From contig KZ627148.1 in the NCBI GenBank assembly GCA_002917775.1, positions 1,852,183 to 1,916,182 of the forward strand: a stretch of 64,000 bases of DNA, given 5' to 3'. Position numbers and translations under genes: made by a program. Positions 19,538 through 30,160 of the stretch are shown in pieces. A model generated the notes under the pieces. The model saw only the letters and a list, made by a program, of their open reading frames with translations. It ran no database searches and was not told the DNA's origin. Every line of letters starts with the position of its first letter. Positions within the stretch are counted from its first letter, which is position 1. Origin of the DNA: Glaciozyma antarctica PI12 (Eukaryota > Basidiomycota > Microbotryomycetes > Kriegeriales > Camptobasidiaceae).

Positions 19538-22500
19538 TCAAGCCCTCCCCACACGTCGCCGAATCCCCTCTGCAACGTACTCGAACAACCTCGACCCTCC
19601 CTCACCCTCTCCTCGCGTCGACGAAAGCACCTGAATCTCGGCCTTCTTCTGCCTATGCAACATGATCGCCAACTCGCGTCTGCAAGCACCCATCAGCCCC
19701 TCTCCCACCCAAAAGAAGCGAGCACTCACTTCCACTCCTGAGGCACCCACTCCCTCCTCATCATCCCCACCGCCTTCCTCCTATCCCCCCCAGTCAACCC
19801 CAACAACTCCTCCCTCCCCACTCCCATCGAATCCCATTCGCTTCCCTTGACGCCGAGCCATTCGACGCGGTCGACAGCGAGGTTCTCCTTGTCGAACGCC
19901 AGCGCCGCAGAGCCGAATTTGTACGTCGAGAGGATCTCGAGGCCGTGCGGATCACTATCTACGAGGCAGAGTATCGGAACCCTATCCCATTTGAAAACAG
20001 TCAGAGCGATTTCGGTGGGTGAGCAAGGAGAGGAACCTACGTGGGGAGAGCGAGGGAAAGACGTTTGACGAGCTCGCGCGTCGCGAGATCTGGGTAGCCT
20101 TTTCCGGTGAGGAGGATTCCGGAACCGAGGGAGGGGAGGGAGAGGAAAGAGGGTTGGCAGAGAGTGTGGAATACGGCCTGCGTGGGGTGAGTCGAGCCTG
20201 GGAGGGGAGAAGGAGCGACGAACCTCTTTTTCGATGATGAGGATCCAGGAGACGTTGGAGCAGTCAATGTGGTCGATCAGCTGAGTAGGAGGGATGAGAG
20301 CGCCCTACGGATGGGGGTTAGGTGGGATTCGAGGAGAGGGGAGAGGACGGACTTGGGTACCGCCTTCGAGGAGGACGCCGTCCTTGCCGAGGATCTTAAG
20401 AGCCCCGCCGAAAATACCTTTGGAAGCGGCGACGACGTTGAGATCCGCACGGCGAACTTGAAGCGTCGCAGCAATGTCCTCGACGATCTGCAGCGGGCCG
20501 AGTACAATGAGCTTCGAAGTCGACGAGCGAGGTGCGAGGAAGGACGCACAGAATCCACGATTGACTGACGAACGAAGAGCTTGACAGCGCGGTAGTAGAT
20601 ATCTCGCTTCGTGACGACCACGTTGCTCTTCAGTCCTTCGAGCATGAGCTCAATCGCCTTGACGAACGCCGCTGCACCGCGCATTAGCTTTCGTTCGACA
20701 ATCGACGACAAACGCACTCACCAAGCTCTCGACCTCCGCAACGTACTTGCTTCCCCTTGCCGAGCTTGCGAGGGAACACGAGGGTCTTGGTGGCCCGAGA
20801 AGCCGATGGTGAAGCTGTAGGGTCGAAGCTGTATTCGCGCGAACCGTCAGTGCGTTCGTTCGAGTTGAATAACAAAGGGATCAACGCACGTTCCACCGAC
20901 GCGCTTTGCCAGTCGAATGACGATGCGAGGAGGCTTTGGAAGAGGGAGCTTCTTGACCTTCTTCGACTTGGGCTTTTTCTTCTGCGAGTCGGTCGTCGTC
21001 GAGTCCGGCTCGTCGTCGTCGACAAGAGGAGGAGGTACGGGAGCAGGAGCGGCGCTGGTGACGAGTTGCGTGAGGATCGAGAGCGCGAGGAGCTCGAGCG
21101 AGTTGATGATGGCGAGTCTGCCGAGGAAGCGTTGTCTAGACCTCACTCGAGAGCGAAGAACGAAACGCACCTGCGCTCGTCGGCCGTCATGAAGATTCCC
21201 GTCGTAGGCGAGATCCTTGAGATGGGCTGGAGCTGGTAGACTTCGGCGGGAGGCGCCTCGGCGGCGACGTTGTCCTTCGGCGCAGAAACGACCTGTAGTT
21301 CCGCGTTCTCCTCCACAAGCGCATGCTCGAACGCCTTCCCTTTCCCGTTCTCCTCCCTCTTGCACATCCGCTCCTCCTCGTCCCTGGCCCCCGGAGAGCC
21401 TTCCGTCGCCTTCGCCATCGCTGGCGCCTGAATCGCGACCTGCGCGATAGCTACGGCGGGGGAGCGGGTAGGAGGACGAACGACCTCGACGAGCTTGTGA
21501 GGGTCGACGTAGCCGAAGAAGGCATCCATTTCGGCCTGCGTTGGATCGTGCGAGAGAGCGGGTCGTGATGCGCGCATAGGAGTAGGCGAGGGCGGGGTAG
21601 GTGGAGGGCGAGGGAGCGCGGTGGAAGCTTGAGGAGAATGCGCAAAAGTCGAGAGCTCGTGAGTCGATGGAAGAGGAGTCTTGAGTCCGGGAGAAGGGGA
21701 AGAGAGGTTCGAAGCTGAGAGCTCTGACGACGGCCTCGAGGTTGAAGGAGGAGTCGGCGACGGCGAAGGCGGGAGAGATGCGAAGACGGTCTGGGAGAGC
21801 GCCCGTTCTGTGGCTGTCGCTGGCGCCTTCTTCCTGCGCTTCGCAGGCTGAACGTCGTCCTGAGTCGTTCCCGCTCGGCGCTTTTCCGTCCCGTGATCGA
21901 GTCCCTTTACTCCTTCCAGCTTTCCGTCCTTGATCTCCTTCTCCTTCGTGGAGCCAGGCTCCTCCGTAGCCACCCTCTTGACCTTGATCTTGCGCCGAGC
22001 GGTGATCTGAGGGACCGCTGCGCCTTTGGACGACCCAGGGACCAGGTCGATCGAGAGCTCCTGCACCCGCTTCAAAATTGGTGTCGAAGAAACCGAGGAA
22101 GGTGCGAAGGTTTGTGAAGAGGCGGGAGGAGGAGAGTGGAGGAGAGGGAAGTCGTCGTCGGAAGTGTCGATATCGAGGAGATTCGTGCGATCATGAAAGC
22201 GCGTCGAAGAGGGGTCGTAGTCGGAGGGGCTGGGTAGGAAAGTGGGTTGCGAGAAGCGAGGAGTGGTCGAATAGGGTAGGTGGTGCAGGAGAGGTCGGGA
22301 GGCGTGAGAGCGGTTGAGAGGTGTGCAGGTTGGCGTGCGAGGGGAGGGGAAGGCCACCACCTGATCGCGGTCGTCCTGATCTTCTGCGAGCGTACACATC
22401 TCCCAGTCCGCAAGCTCCCCGCCGTAGCTCCGCTGTCTCGCACCTCGCACCTCCATGAGCACTCCTCCTCGAGGACTCGCCAGCGCCACCAGCGTAGTTC

Positions 22501-22816
22501 CCTCTTTGTATCCCCCACTGCCCTCCCCCTCACTGCCCCAATCCATCGCTAGCATCTCCTCGTCTTCTCCAGCCCCGGATGGTCGCGTTCGAGTCGAGAG
22601 GAGCACTGCGGGAACGTCTGTCGTGGGGTCGAGGTGGCGCACGCGGGATGGGATCGCGGAGTGGAGAGACGCGACTTCTTCCTGACTCATCTCGAGGACA
22701 TCTGAGCTAGCGTCGTCGTCTCCTGAGAGGAGGAGGTTGTTGCCGTCGTCGTCGTCATCTTGCTCTCCCTCCGAGTCGAGTCCACGAAGGAGGTCTCCAG
22801 CGTGAGGAGCTTGCAT
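19538..22816 (-). CDS. SPO11: Spo11 meiotic topoisomerase-like protein with long N-terminal extension
   Basis: The C-terminal 400 residues are a full Spo11/Top6A unit. The winged-helix part holds the catalytic tyrosine in VVTKRDIYYRAVKLF. The Toprim part has ILLTGKGYPDLATRELVKRL and PILCLVDSDPHGLEILSTYK with the metal-binding DSD. It ends KAEIQVLSSTRG...EGIRRRVGRA, TGA 19538. Spo11 makes the double-strand breaks that start meiotic recombination. A canonical intron (21118-21170) joins the core in frame to about 550 upstream residues that are acidic, Ser/Pro-rich and disordered, starting MQAPHAGDLLRGLDSEGEQD at 22816. The internal MTADERRLAIINSLEL (M at 21190) would give a protein of the usual 400-residue size. 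Either start, or two overlapping transcripts, is possible. About 200 bp separate this start from IML2. Confidence 0.85.
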
Positions 22817-23015
22817 CGCGTCGGCTCCCGCTCCGAATGGGGCCCCGAATGGACGATTTGGTGGGCGAGAGGAGTCGAAGCCTCCGAGGCTCCGAGGAAT
22901 TGGGAAGAGGAGGAAGGACTGAGGAAGGCCGAACCCCTCATCGAGGTCGAGGTCGAGGTCTCTCTCCCTTGTCTTCTCACCGAATCGATCCTTTTCTTCA
23001 AGCAGGCCAGAACGA

Positions 23016-25972
23016 ATGGCTTCTCGAACGACTCCAGCCTCTCCACCGACCCAGTTGGAGCAGCTCGACGACGCGACCCAAGGGTTTCGCTCCCTTCTCA
23101 ACAACGACCTTCCTCAAGCGAAGCTCATCCTAGGATCCAGCACTTCGCCGTTCCACCTTCTTGGAGCTGGTCTCTGCACCTTCCTCGCAGCTGCCCTGGG
23201 TCAAGAGGACAAGGAGCTCTTCGCGTCGCTCGCGCTCCTTTCCAAGGCGGAGGAGGCGGCGATCGCTCAGGGCGTGGCGAAGCGAGGGAAGGGGGAGCCT
23301 ACGCCAGTGTTTCCGGTTGGCTTGGAGTACAAGGTAGGCTGGATGCAGAGGGAGGAGCTGGAAGAGGTAGCTAACTGCGGTCTGTTGGCAGCTCCTCGTC
23401 GCGGACAGCGTCATCTGCCAGGCACTCGTCCACGGTGCGTTCAGCGCTTGTCTCTGAGATAAGCTGAAGTTTTGTCGTGCAGTCCTCACCGAGTCGTACG
23501 TCGAGTTCATGAAGGTAAGGCCGAGAGAAGGTTCCGCGGACTGCGCGTTGACTTGCCCCGCTCGCAGGCCATCTACAAGCTCAATCGCGCGTACAAAGGA
23601 TTCGGAGCAGTCTACAAGGTGAGCTTTACCTCCAGTCGTCGTCTGAGCCGGCCAGCTCACTGGGATCTTCGCAGATCGTCTTCCCGCAAGGTGTCGCCGA
23701 GGACGAGGATCTCGCTTCCATCTACGCGAAGCTCAACGTCGCCTACCTCGAACGCACCGCCGCCGCACCGGAAGTCGCCTCGGTCAGTTCCTCCATCTTC
23801 GGCTGGGGCAAGAAGCGTCCCGACCTCGCCACGCTCCGTCCGTCCGCCTCGTCCTCCGTCCTCTCTGCACTCGCCAAGGCTTCAGTCGAGAAGGTCGCAG
23901 CTTCGACGCCCAATTCGCGACCCGATACGAGGGACAACAGCATCGAGAACCTCGCGAACGGCCTTGGGGCTGCGGCGATTGCGGATGGAGAGGTGCCGAA
24001 GGCGGCGTGGGAGGGGGATGCTCTTTCGACTTTGGTCATCAGCGGAGCTGCGTTCGGATTCGGTCTCTTTGGGCTCATATTTTCCCTGTTGCCGTAAGTA
24101 GCTTTCGTGGTGCCGAAGGCGAAGACAGACTGACGCTTCTCTTCGCAGTCCGAAGCTTCGCAAGCTCATCTCGTGGTTCGGATTGTCGAACAGCAACCGA
24201 TCGGTCGCTCTCAAGCTCTTGACGATCGCTAGTGCTGGAGATGATGTTCACGGGTACGTTGCCTTCCTCCCGCAACCTTGTCGCAGTGGCTGACTTTCTC
24301 ACAGGTACTTTGCGTCGCTCACTCTTCTGACCTATTACGGGATCATCCTTCTCAGTGCGCGCCTTCTCGGAGTGACTATCGTACCCTGCTCACACACTTT
24401 ATCGCAGTGAGTGGCTGGCAAGCGGAGGAGACCCACCTGGTCGAGCAGATCAAGCTCGTTCTGGGACGCGTTGAAAAGCACTTTCCTAACGGGACGTTGT
24501 GGGTGCTGAACCGTACGTCTTGCATCTCCTTCGCTCGTCAAAACACTCATACCTCCTCATCGGCTTGCAGGAGCCAAGATCAACCGCATGCAGCACAACA
24601 CGACCAAGGCGATCGAGATCCTCGAAGGTGCGCTCGAAAAGGGCTCAAGCTTCCGCGAAGCCGACTCGCTTCTCGTCTTCGAGGTGGGAATCTCTCCTCC
24701 CAGATTCTATCTAGCTCACACCAAGCGTTCGCAGCTCTCGTGGTGCCTTCTCTCCGACGGCCAGTGGCTCAAAGCAGCCAACTCGTTCCTCGTGCGGTCT
24801 CCCGCCGTCTTCTTTCTCCCGCTCTACTAAAGCTTCTTTCCTTAGCGAATGCGCGAGCTCAACACCTGGAGTCACGCGACCTACGTCTTCATCGCCGCTG
24901 GAGCTCTGCTCGACCTCCCGCGCGCAGAACGGACGCCTGAGATCGAGGAGCGGATCGAGGCGCTCATCTCGGAGCTTCCTTCGCTCTTTGGACACAAGCG
25001 TCTGCTGGGAGAGCCGCCGAGCACAGAGGTGAGTCGGGGTGTTCTTCCTTGCTGGCACGATCAAGGCTGAAGTGAGAGGCAGATGTTCATCTCGCGGAAA
25101 CTGGGCGTGTATCGTGCGAAGCATGTACGCTGGATCGAGCAGGGTGCGGAATTTTTCGTCATCTCTCCGTGCGATAATCTAACGAAAGCACGCACAGGAC
25201 GACTCCCTGCGACGTCCAAGTACTGGGAGGTCATTCGCGTCTCACCCGCCTCAGGTGCGCCTTCCTTCCTTCTACCTGCGCCACTTCCTCTCTAACGCAA
25301 ACCCGCACCACAGAACTCGGTCATTTCTGGAACACCAGTACGTCCTCTCCGCGTCCTCTCTTCTCCACTAACTCACGCCACAGACGGCCGAGCCCCCGCA
25401 CACGCTCTCCAACTCCAAATCGACCACCTAGCCTCCTTCTCCCCTCCCCCTCTCTTCGGTCCTCACGCCGTACCCCTCTCCTCCACGCCCTCCTCAACCT
25501 CCCTCTCCTCTCGCTACTCGCGCCACACGATCCACGACCTCGACTCCCCGGACGAGATCGCCACGCGCGACCTCCTCCTCGGAGCTCTCTATCGCTCCTT
25601 GGGAGCGTTCGAAACTTCTCGCTCCTTCCTACAAGCCGCTGTGGACGCCCAACCTCGTATCACGGATGAGACGTGGGTCGTCCCGTTCGCCATCTTTGAG
25701 CTCGCGGTGTTGGAGCCCAAGGAGGCGGAAGTGATAGCGCCGTTGGCGAGTGATCCTAAGGAGGTTTGGAGGGAGAAGTTGGGAAAGGCGGAGGGTTATA
25801 TCGCGAGGTTGTTCGCGCCGGGGGATCACGATCTTAAAAGCAGGTGCGAGCGATTCTTTCGTTTTGATTTCGATCGTGGCTGATCTTGTCGTTGGTACTG
25901 AACAGGATCGAGTCGAGGGCGCAGATGCTGCGAGACGAGATAATGGCGAAGCGTGCGAAGCTGGGACTCTAA
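23016..25972 (+). CDS. IML2: Iml2/TTC39-family TPR-like protein
   Basis: The product of about 750 residues starts MASRTTPASPPTQLEQLDDA and matches the Iml2 (DUF3808) family. The head has GFRSLLNNDLPQAKLILGSS and FHLLGAGLCTFLAAALGQED. A middle segment has SSIFGWGKKRPDLA and a hydrophobic VISGAAFGFGLFGLIFSLLP. The TPR-like helical part includes GYFASLTLLTYYGIILL, AKINRMQHNTTKAIEILEGA, LSWCLLSDGQWLKAANSFLV and ATYVFIAAGALLDLPRAERT. It ends with FETSRSFLQAAVDAQPRITD and AQMLRDEIMAKRAKLGL. Yeast Iml2 sits on mitochondria, nucleus and cytosol and helps clear inclusion bodies through lipid droplets. At least ten introns are seen. The stop is TAA at 25970. Confidence 0.85.
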
Positions 25973-26276
25973 ACGTCTTCGTCGTCGGTGTACTCCCGCA
26001 TTCTCTCGCAACCCTCCCTCTTTCTCACTGTAATCCTATTCCGATCACTCGCAACTTCTCTCTCGTCGTTCGCAGCGATGAAATGCTTCAGATCCAGTAC
26101 TCGATTCGCAATTCGACAATCCCCTGCCATCGACAACCCCGCACAATCCCTAATAACACAATGTCGGCGCCCCATTGCCTCCTGAAAACGACAAGCCCTA
26201 AAAAACGAGAGGGTGATACACGTGTGCACGAAAGCGAAAGGGCGGTATGGACAATATAAACAAGCCCTCGCTCACT
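25973..26276. other. Convergent 3' flanks of IML2 and the C2H2 gene
   Basis: This 304-bp stretch is more AT-rich than the genes around it. It includes ctaataacac and acaatataaac words and holds no supportable frame. It most likely carries the 3' untranslated regions and polyadenylation signals of two facing genes. Confidence 0.35.
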
Positions 26277-27940
26277 TCAAAGCGGCACAAACGCTCCAGA
26301 CTCCCGCACCTCCCCCTGCCTCGCACCAATCGACCAAGAAGGGACGCTAACCGACAACCTTGGTTGCTCGACCTGCGGCGGACTCGCAGCGGGCATGTAG
26401 AACGCCTTGGAGGGGAGGTGCTGCGTCGCGCTCGTCGCGGGGGCCTTGCGCTTGAGGTAGGCTTCGTACAGCTGTTGTTCGGGGGACGAGTGGAGGCCGA
26501 GGCCGTTGGGGAGGGAGGAGAGGGAGGGGAAGGAGGCGGCGGCGTAGGCGGAGGAGAGGGCGGGAGAGGGGTACGGGGACGTCCAGGATCTTGGTGGGGG
26601 CTGGGTGTAGTCGCGCGAGAGTTTGGGGAGGGGGAGAGGGAGGGAGGGAGAAAGGAGGGAGGGAAGAGGGTGAGGGGAGTAGAGGGGCGTCGGCATCGAC
26701 GGCATCGACATGGAGATCCGAGAGGGGAGAGGGCCGGGCGCTTCGGTCGATGATGAGGGCAAGTCGGAGGCAAAGTCGAAGTCGAGGATGGAGAAGGGGA
26801 GGTGTTGGTTTAGGAGAGGGTGGGCGCGAGACTTGTACGAGTCGAAGGCGGTGATGGACGCGGGGAGAGGGCCTTCGACGCCCGCCGCGAACTTTTCGAA
26901 ATCAAAGTCGACCCCGTCGTCAAAGAAGTTGGATTGGGTGGACTCGTTGTTGAGGATCGCCTCGAGGTCCAGAAGAGGGTCGTGGGTGGAGGAGGGGTAC
27001 GACGTGAAGGGCGAGGTGTACTGGCTCTCGAGGTCCGCATCGACGGTCGACGTCGAGTAGCTCCCATCGGCCGAATCGTCCGCTTCCGACGACGAACTCG
27101 AGAAGGGCGATTGGGGCGTTGCGATCAACTCGTAGGCGCTCGTGCAGGTGTAGGGCGCCGATTCGGAAATTGTCGCGCGCCGCTCACGCTCGACCTCGGG
27201 GCCCCGCACTGGCGGAAATGAAGACGCTTCGCTGTACCGCCGGGTCGCAACCGCCGGCACAAAGAGGGATTCGACGTTGAACGATTCGGTGGAGTAAGGG
27301 CGGGAGTAGGGAGGGAAGGCGGTGGGAGAGATCGGAAGGGTGAAGGGAAAGGCAATAGGTGCGGGAGACGCTGGGGACGGCGGCGAGTCGTCCACTTCGT
27401 CTAGCTTTGTCGACGTCGAGATGGAGGTTCGTCGCTTGCGTCCCTTGACCACGGGAGAACCCTCGACCTTGCGGGTGTGCAGGCGGGCGTGCCGGTTGAG
27501 AGTGTCTCTGAGCGCCAAGGCAGGAAGTCAGCTGGGGAGGTCTGTACTGCCGGTCGACGACGCCAACGCACTGTCGAGCGAACGTCTTGCCGCAATCCGA
27601 GCACGAGTAGGGCCTGTCGAGGGTGTCTGCAAAGCCCCAAGTTCGTTAGCTCGTCCGCCCGCTACCGACACCTTGTGCCCACGATCCCCAATCGATCTCG
27701 CTCCCATAGTCAACTCACGGGTCCTTTCGTGTCTCTGAGCATGTTCTAACTTCTTGAAAGACTGCAGAGAGGGCGAGGGGGTGAGCTGGGGAGCGCTGGA
27801 AGAGCTGGGGAGCCGGGAAGAGTGTAACTCACCATGTCACAGTACGAACACTTCGAGAGCGGCTTCGAGGACGAAGGGTTGGAGCTGAGGGGCGCCCCCA
27901 AAGTGGTGTAGAGGGTCTTTGCTTGACTCCCGACTGTCAT
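26277..27940 (-). CDS. C2H2 zinc-finger transcription factor
   Basis: Exons 1-4 splice into an N-terminal tandem finger unit. Finger 1 is CSYCDMSFKKLEHAQRHERT followed by H, and finger 2 is YSCSDCGKTFARQDTLNRHA then RLHTRK. The C-x2-C and H-x3-4-H ligands are complete, and the TH-TLDRPYSC linker is the usual inter-finger type. A long disordered tail follows, with basic KGRKRRTS, then Ser/Pro-rich and acidic stretches such as HDPLLDLEAILNNESTQSNF and FDDGVDFDFEKFAAGV, which look like activation segments. It ends ...VRESGAFVPL, TGA 26277. Two N-terminal fingers with this spacing are typical of fungal regulators of the Adr1/Msn2/Rsv1 type. Target genes cannot be told. Start chosen at 27940 (MTVGSQAKTLYTTLG); an ATG at 28027 in frame is less likely. 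Confidence 0.82.
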
Positions 27941-28697
27941 GTTTGAGGCGAGGGACGGGGAGGGAGGAGAGGAGGAGGGAGGGAGAGGACGGCCGCCCGC
28001 TGACCTCCAAATTGATTCGGCCCGCATTGCCCTCTCAGACGCTAAACCTGCTGCCCCTCAGCTTGCCGACTGCTTTCCCAAGTCTTATCAGGAAGCACGG
28101 ACAGCACTTGTCCACCGGGGCCCCCATCTCCCTCCTCTTCATGGGAAAAAGTGGTTGCTGCGCCCTTTTTTCGGCCGTTGCGACGTGCTAGCGCGGCCCC
28201 CTTCCGCCGAATTAGATGAAATAGCGAACGCTTGCTCTGCGTTACATGTGCTGAAAGGCGCGGAATGGAAGAGTTCGCAAGCAGCAGGCGAGAGAGCTTG
28301 CGTAACTCAAGTCCTCCCAGCGACCAGTGCCGAACTTTTGCTAGTTGCGTTCTTTATTCTGCAGGCTCTTTCCCCAGAGTACATCCCCAGGGCTGGGCAA
28401 GGCTCGAACGTGCCGAACAAGTCCGGCACCTCGCCCTCCTCCCTCCGCTCTCCCAGTTTGCGGGGAAACGATCAACGGAACACCGGTGCAACGGAATTCC
28501 AGGACAGAGGCCCAGGAGTCTGGAGCTTTTTCGCCTGTTCTCGACGCTCGACGGCTCCCATAAGAATCGCGAACAGGTGTTGGGCCTGCATTGTAAGCCT
28601 GCACGCGTTTTGAAGCGTCAAGTACCTGGAATTTCTCGAGCGGTTAAATTTCGCAACAGCTCTTTTGTGCGGGTGCGCCCTCTCTCCGCCGTCAATC
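27941..28697. promoter_or_regulatory. Divergent promoter between the C2H2 factor and the SWIM-RING gene
   Basis: This is the largest divergent gap in the window, about 757 bp. It contains plus-strand frames of up to 224 codons without any domain and no splice pattern. A gttctttattctgcag at about 28348-28364 could be the acceptor of a 5' untranslated intron for the SWIM-RING gene. The size suggests that one of the two genes is tightly regulated. Confidence 0.4.
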
Positions 28698-29965
28698 ATG
28701 GCTCCTGAACCACCACAACAGCAGAAGCGCGCACTTTCACCTTCCGCCAACGACGAGTCCCAGTACCCTCAAGCTGGACCCGTTCCAAAGAAGGGGCGCA
28801 AGAGCAAGGCGAATGACGGCGAGCCAGAGCCAGAGAAGAGGCAGGCGTTGTTCAAGAAGAGTGCGCTACCTTCCCTGGATTATGGAAGAGCTGCGAGCTG
28901 ACCCTGCTGCTGTCACAGAGTGCCCCAAGGTCCGTCGCGAAGGACACGAGGTGGCAGTCGCTAACCCCTTTCGCCAGAACATCACCGAGCGCGTAGAACG
29001 AGTCATGTCCCAGCGCTTCTTCTGCGTTGATCGTCGTAGGACAGGAGAGATTTCGGAGGAGTTTCAGGTCCTCGGTTCGACTGGCAACGTTCGTCGCGTC
29101 TTGTGCCTCCCTTTCCTCGAGCTAACCTTCTTCGCAGGTCCACAAAGTCACCGTCAACCACATCCCCAGCTGCTCCTGCCCCGACGCTACCAAGGGCAAC
29201 AAATGCAAGCATGTTCTTTTCATCCTCCTCAAAGGCGCGTTCCCCCTCATTTCCTCCTGACCTCGCCTAACCCCCTTCGCAGTCCTTCAAGTCCCCCTCT
29301 CCTCGAACCTCTACTATCAGAAGGCTCTCCTCACCTCCGAGCTCATCTCCATCTTCGCTCAGGCTCCGCGCGCCCCGCTGGACGTGGCGACCGAGCGACT
29401 GCGCGCGGTTTACACGGTCGCGACGGGGCAGGAGGAAGCGGGACCTAGTGCGGGAGGGATCGTGGCGAAGCGCTTGCCGGAGGAAGGAAATTCATGTCCT
29501 GTTTGCTGTGAGTTTTGTGCGGGGGGGAAGCGGAGGCGAAGCTGATGTGGAGGTGCAGACGAGGATTTCGAGGCGGGCAAGGAGAAGGGACTCGTCTTCT
29601 GCCCTTCGATCAAAGGATGCGGCAACGGCCTTTACTCCATCTGTTTCCAGCAGTGGGCCGCGCAGAAGAAGCCCGTGTACGTTCCGCTCCCTCTTCTCCC
29701 TCTCAAGTCGCTAAACGTCTGCCGCGCCGAATGGACCGCTCAAGCTTCCGGGAACGCCGCTGCCGGACCTTCATACAGCGCCGAAGGGTACCTCAACCTC
29801 GCCGACTCGGTCGGGATCTTTAAGCAGAGGGATACGTCGTCGTGTGCGTTTCTTTCGCTCTGCTCTTCCTGGCGAGTTGGGAGCTGACCTGGGTGCGCAG
29901 ATTATCATGGGCCTCAGCGAGGAAAATCGTGGGATGGGGGATGCGGGCGTTACTCGCGCTACTAG
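28698..29965 (+). CDS. SWIM and RING zinc-finger protein, probable E3 ubiquitin ligase
   Basis: The head is MAPEPPQQQKRALSPSANDE with a KKGRKSKAND basic patch. After ERVERVMSQRFFCVDRRRTG comes a SWIM finger VNHIPSCSCPDATKGNKCKH (C-x-C...C-x-H). It is followed by a helical part (LQVPLSSNLYYQKALLTSEL) and a RING-type finger: CPVCYEDFEAGKEKGLVFCP, then CGNGLHSICFQQWAAQKK and TCPLCRAEW. The pairing of SWIM before RING is the MEX/ZSWIM2-type layout, in which RING recruits an E2 and SWIM is expected to bind protein or nucleic acid. It ends in a short GGCGRYSRY-like tail with TAG at 29963. Exon joins follow gtgcgt/gctgac/cag rules. The substrate is unknown. Confidence 0.82.
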
Positions 29966-30160
29966 GAGACGTGGGAGGAGGTCGCTTGGATTGTGTTGCT
30001 GTGCTTTTCGCGCCATACGAGCTGCGTTTTCGCTCGCCTCCCTCGTTAAGCGAGTCGTTCGTTACAGAAAAAAATTAAAGCTGTACAGAGGGTACGAATG
30101 GTATCGGAACAGCGCGAGGGGGGCTACAAAGTTTGTGTACATGTTGCGAAGCGACCTTTC

